Source: Clonostachys chloroleuca (Eukaryota > Ascomycota > Sordariomycetes > Hypocreales > Bionectriaceae). Taken from it: 64,000 bases of DNA. Under the pieces are notes generated by a model. It was given only the letters and a program-made list of their open reading frames with translations, did not search any database and was not told the origin of the DNA. Numbering within the stretch: position 1 is the stretch's first letter; each line of letters opens with the position of its first letter. The stretch spans positions 12,896,001 to 12,960,000 of the forward strand of contig JBANAY010000004.1 of the NCBI GenBank assembly GCA_037952775.1, written 5' to 3'. Of this stretch, positions 61,912-64,000 are shown one piece after another. The position numbers and the translations under genes were made by a program.

Positions 61912-62769
61912 ATGGTTTCCAATAAAAACCAAAAGTTGAAAAGCCTCAAGGCTGGGCGTCCTCCACTAGCCAAGTCTTCGAGAACAATGTCCCGAAAAGC
62001 CAGTAGAGCTCTGATAAACAATCATCACCAGTTGCACAAGAAGCGTCGCCAGGCAATCGCACAGGGCGACAAGGCAACAGAGACAGCTTTAAACGAAGAG
62101 CTGGCTAAACTTGGAGGCCTTGAGAAGTACCAAAAGGCGAGTCTTCAAGGACAAAGCCAAGATCGTGGTGGGGACACATCAAAGGTTCTGTTGGAATGGC
62201 TTCCGGTTACGGAACTCAGAAGATCAGAGCGGAAGCTAAGGATGCTTGAAGTTGGTTCCCTGAGCACGCAGAACGCATGTACGACGTCGGGACTGTTTGA
62301 TATGGTGCATATCGATTTGAACAGTCAGGAGCCTGGCATTGAACAGCAAGACTTCATGGAGCGACCGCTACCGGAAGATGAGTCCGAGAAGTTTGACATC
62401 ATTTCATTGAGCCTTGTTCTCAATTATGTCCCAGAGGCCGAGGGTCGCGGCCAGATGCTGTATCGAACACTTTCTTTCCTGCGGGAGACGTCAGAACAAC
62501 CCGATCCTGGTGTATTAGGGCCTACATTTCCATCACTATTCGTTGTGCTACCTCGAAGCTGTGTCACGAATTCACGGTATTTTACGGAGGAGAGGCTGGA
62601 AGAGCTCATGTATGCGCTGGGATACCAGAAGCTGAGAGACAAGTTGACGCAAAAATTGACTTACAGTCTCTGGAAGAGAGTGGGCGATCCTGCCGACAGA
62701 AGGAAGTTCCCAAAGAAGGAGTTGAACCCCGGCAAAACTCGAAATAATTTTGTCATCACGCTTGGATAA
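61912..62769 (+). CDS. BMT2: 25S rRNA adenine-N1 methyltransferase Bmt2
   Basis: This intronless gene encodes 285 residues. The basic N-terminal segment ends in RALINNHHQLHKKRRQA. The SAM-binding region shows KLRMLEVGSLS, DMVHIDLNSQEPGIEQQDFMERPLP and FDIISLSLVLNYVP (the core of the BMT2/DUF3321 family), followed by SLFVVLPRSCVTNSRYFTEERL. Yeast Bmt2 makes one m1A in 25S rRNA. The open frame extends 49 codons further upstream without an ATG; that stretch is not conserved-looking, so the ATG at 61912 is preferred. Assigned by family resemblance, not by measured similarity. Confidence 0.88.
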   Translation: MVSNKNQKLKSLKAGRPPLAKSSRTMSRKASRALINNHHQLHKKRRQAIAQGDKATETALNEELAKLGGLEKYQKASLQGQSQDRGGDTSKVLLEWLPVTELRRSERKLRMLEVGSLSTQNACTTSGLFDMVHIDLNSQEPGIEQQDFMERPLPEDESEKFDIISLSLVLNYVPEAEGRGQMLYRTLSFLRETSEQPDPGVLGPTFPSLFVVLPRSCVTNSRYFTEERLEELMYALGYQKLRDKLTQKLTYSLWKRVGDPADRRKFPKKELNPGKTRNNFVITLG

Positions 62770-63188
62770 CGCGGTGCCGAAATGACTAGACCTCTCGATA
62801 GTGGAAATCGGAGATCTTTTGGTCATGACTGACACAGAGTGTAAAATCACAACAACCCAATGGTGCAGGCTTCCTTCGACGAGATATATGAAGTTAGTCA
62901 AAACCGTGACTACACTTTATCGAACCGGCTCATATTACCAATCATGGATATAGCAGCGGCTGAGCTAGATTATCCTCTACCAAAATGAGACCATTGGCCG
63001 CTTTGCTTGATAAACAAAAGACGAGTATGACACTGCCCAGGCTCTCCAAATCCCCTTGGTACATGACGGTGCCATTCCCCGTCTCAAGATGAGTTGAGCA
63101 CCTTGTGTCTAGAAAGTTCGATCTACCCTGGTGATTCCCAGATATCCGAGTATCGGATCAATGTACCAGCCATCTCCTTGTTGCCTAA
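62770..63188. other. convergent BMT2 and UTR4 3' region
   Basis: A 419-bp stretch between convergent stops with no coding frame or recognisable element. Confidence 0.5.
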
Positions 63189-63812
63189 CTATGAAGAAGC
63201 CAATTTGAACTGGTCAACAGCAACCTTGGCTAGGGGGTGCTCGTGGGGCAAAGGTGCATTGCCAGGCCTCACTACAGGCACACTCTGCAACCCAGCCCCC
63301 CGTGCAGCCTCCACTTCTTGGAGGTTGTCGCTCAGGAAGAGCCAGCGGCCAGGGGCAACTTCAGGATGGCTGGACAGAATTGCCTCATAGCTGGCCACGT
63401 TGACCTTGAGCCCCGCATTGACAGTGTCAAACCAATCTAAGATGAGGGGCTGGAGATCGCTTGGCTGGGCATTCGTATGCCCAAAGAGGAGTTTCTGGGC
63501 CGGTACGGAGCCTGATGAGTAGATCATGATCTTCCTTCCGCTGGCGTGAACCTCCTTCATGAAGGGTGCCACATCAGGGAAAAGAGGGGCCTTGATCTCG
63601 CCGGAGGCATACCCTGCCTTCCATATGTAACCTTGGAGTGCCTTGAGATAAGACACCTTGACATCTCGAGCGACAAGGTCCCGGAAGTGGGCCTCGAAGG
63701 CTGCCCGGTCATCGCGATACTCTTCAGGGAAGGCATTGCGGTATTGTGCGAGCTCCGCGTCATCCCACTTCTCTTCCAGTAGCTTGGGGAGCGCATTAAC
63801 AGCGTAGGGAAA
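63189..63812 (-). CDS. UTR4: enolase-phosphatase E1 (Utr4), 3' exon only
   Basis: This is the 208-codon last exon of a HAD-superfamily phosphatase. It starts after an acceptor at 63813-63814 with FPYAVNALPKLL, which follows the first, unseen exon carrying the DxD motif in the family. Visible features are GYIWKAGYASGEIKAPLFPDV, motif II serine in IMIYSSGSVPAQKLLF, ILDWFDTVNAGLKVNVASY (Lys of motif III), and LSDNLQEVEAARGAG with the final Asp motif, then SVPVVRPGNAPLP. The enzyme converts a methylthio-diketo sugar phosphate in the methionine salvage pathway. The 5' exon lies beyond the right edge of the window, since no matching donor or DxD-coding frame is seen in 63815-64000. Confidence 0.9.
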   Translation of the reverse strand, partial: FPYAVNALPKLLEEKWDDAELAQYRNAFPEEYRDDRAAFEAHFRDLVARDVKVSYLKALQGYIWKAGYASGEIKAPLFPDVAPFMKEVHASGRKIMIYSSGSVPAQKLLFGHTNAQPSDLQPLILDWFDTVNAGLKVNVASYEAILSSHPEVAPGRWLFLSDNLQEVEAARGAGLQSVPVVRPGNAPLPHEHPLAKVAVDQFKLASS

Positions 63813-64000
63813 CTAAGGGCAGCGATTTCATGCAATTAGTTTGATTCAAAATGCACAGGATTACAGGGGCGGGTGTATGGTAGAGGGCAACTAGGTAGAT
63901 CGACAGGGACGGAGGTTTAACAAATGCCGGGCGGCATGGCAAAGAGGCGGACAGGGAATACGACAATAAGATCGGGCTAGGGGGGCCTAGGCCCGGAAAC
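63813..64000. other. UTR4 intron at the right edge
   Basis: This sequence lies upstream of the UTR4 acceptor on the minus strand. It has no matching coding frame, so it is probably intron, with the first exon outside the window. An intron of at least 188 nt would be long for this window. Confidence 0.5.

Overview
This window is nuclear DNA of a filamentous ascomycete. Short introns (mostly 53-98 nt, GT...AG) and fungal families (WOPR regulator, 2EXR, Atg15, Las21/Gpi7, Utr4) point to Sordariomycetes, and Hypocreales is my best guess. The order is inferred from protein resemblance alone. Many open stretches begin at TTG, CTG or GTG, so starts were reset to the nearest plausible ATG and introns were placed by hand from splice sites and reading frame.

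Layout. Positions 1-6157 are gene-free. From 6158 to 23366 is a compact housekeeping block: a NIPA-type magnesium transporter, an unrecognised protein, Nop4 (60S ribosome biogenesis), the condensin subunit Ycg1, Las21 (GPI-anchor ethanolamine phosphate transferase), an LLPH-like nucleolar protein and a Siz/PIAS SUMO ligase. About 5 kb of gene-free DNA then leads into a WOPR master regulator (28356-29848) that carries an apparent one-base frameshift. Tdp1, an eight-exon DNA repair gene, follows on the minus strand.

Positions 34241-47500 look accessory: A/T-tract-rich DNA with coding relics, a tRNA-like hairpin, a large decayed gene joining a protein kinase domain, a three-copy 99-bp repeat and about 15 kinesin-light-chain-type TPRs (40817-44955), and a 2EXR gene. 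Housekeeping genes resume at 47505: an FAD-dependent oxidoreductase, a PNRC-like putative decapping cofactor, Atg15, Rbx1/Hrt1, Spc1, the CorA transporter Mnr2 (also with an apparent one-base frameshift), Tim8, ribosomal protein uL23, the 25S rRNA methyltransferase Bmt2, and the 3' exon of Utr4, which runs off the right edge.

Themes. Three genes serve the large ribosomal subunit (NOP4, uL23, BMT2), and the last two share a promoter. Two are magnesium transporters of different families. SIZ, RBX1 and TDP1 concern SUMO or ubiquitin and genome maintenance. The most unusual object is the decayed kinase-repeat-TPR gene. The two frameshifts sit in short homopolymers inside otherwise conserved genes and may well be sequence errors. 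No CRISPR array, rRNA gene, intact tRNA gene or intact transposon was seen.
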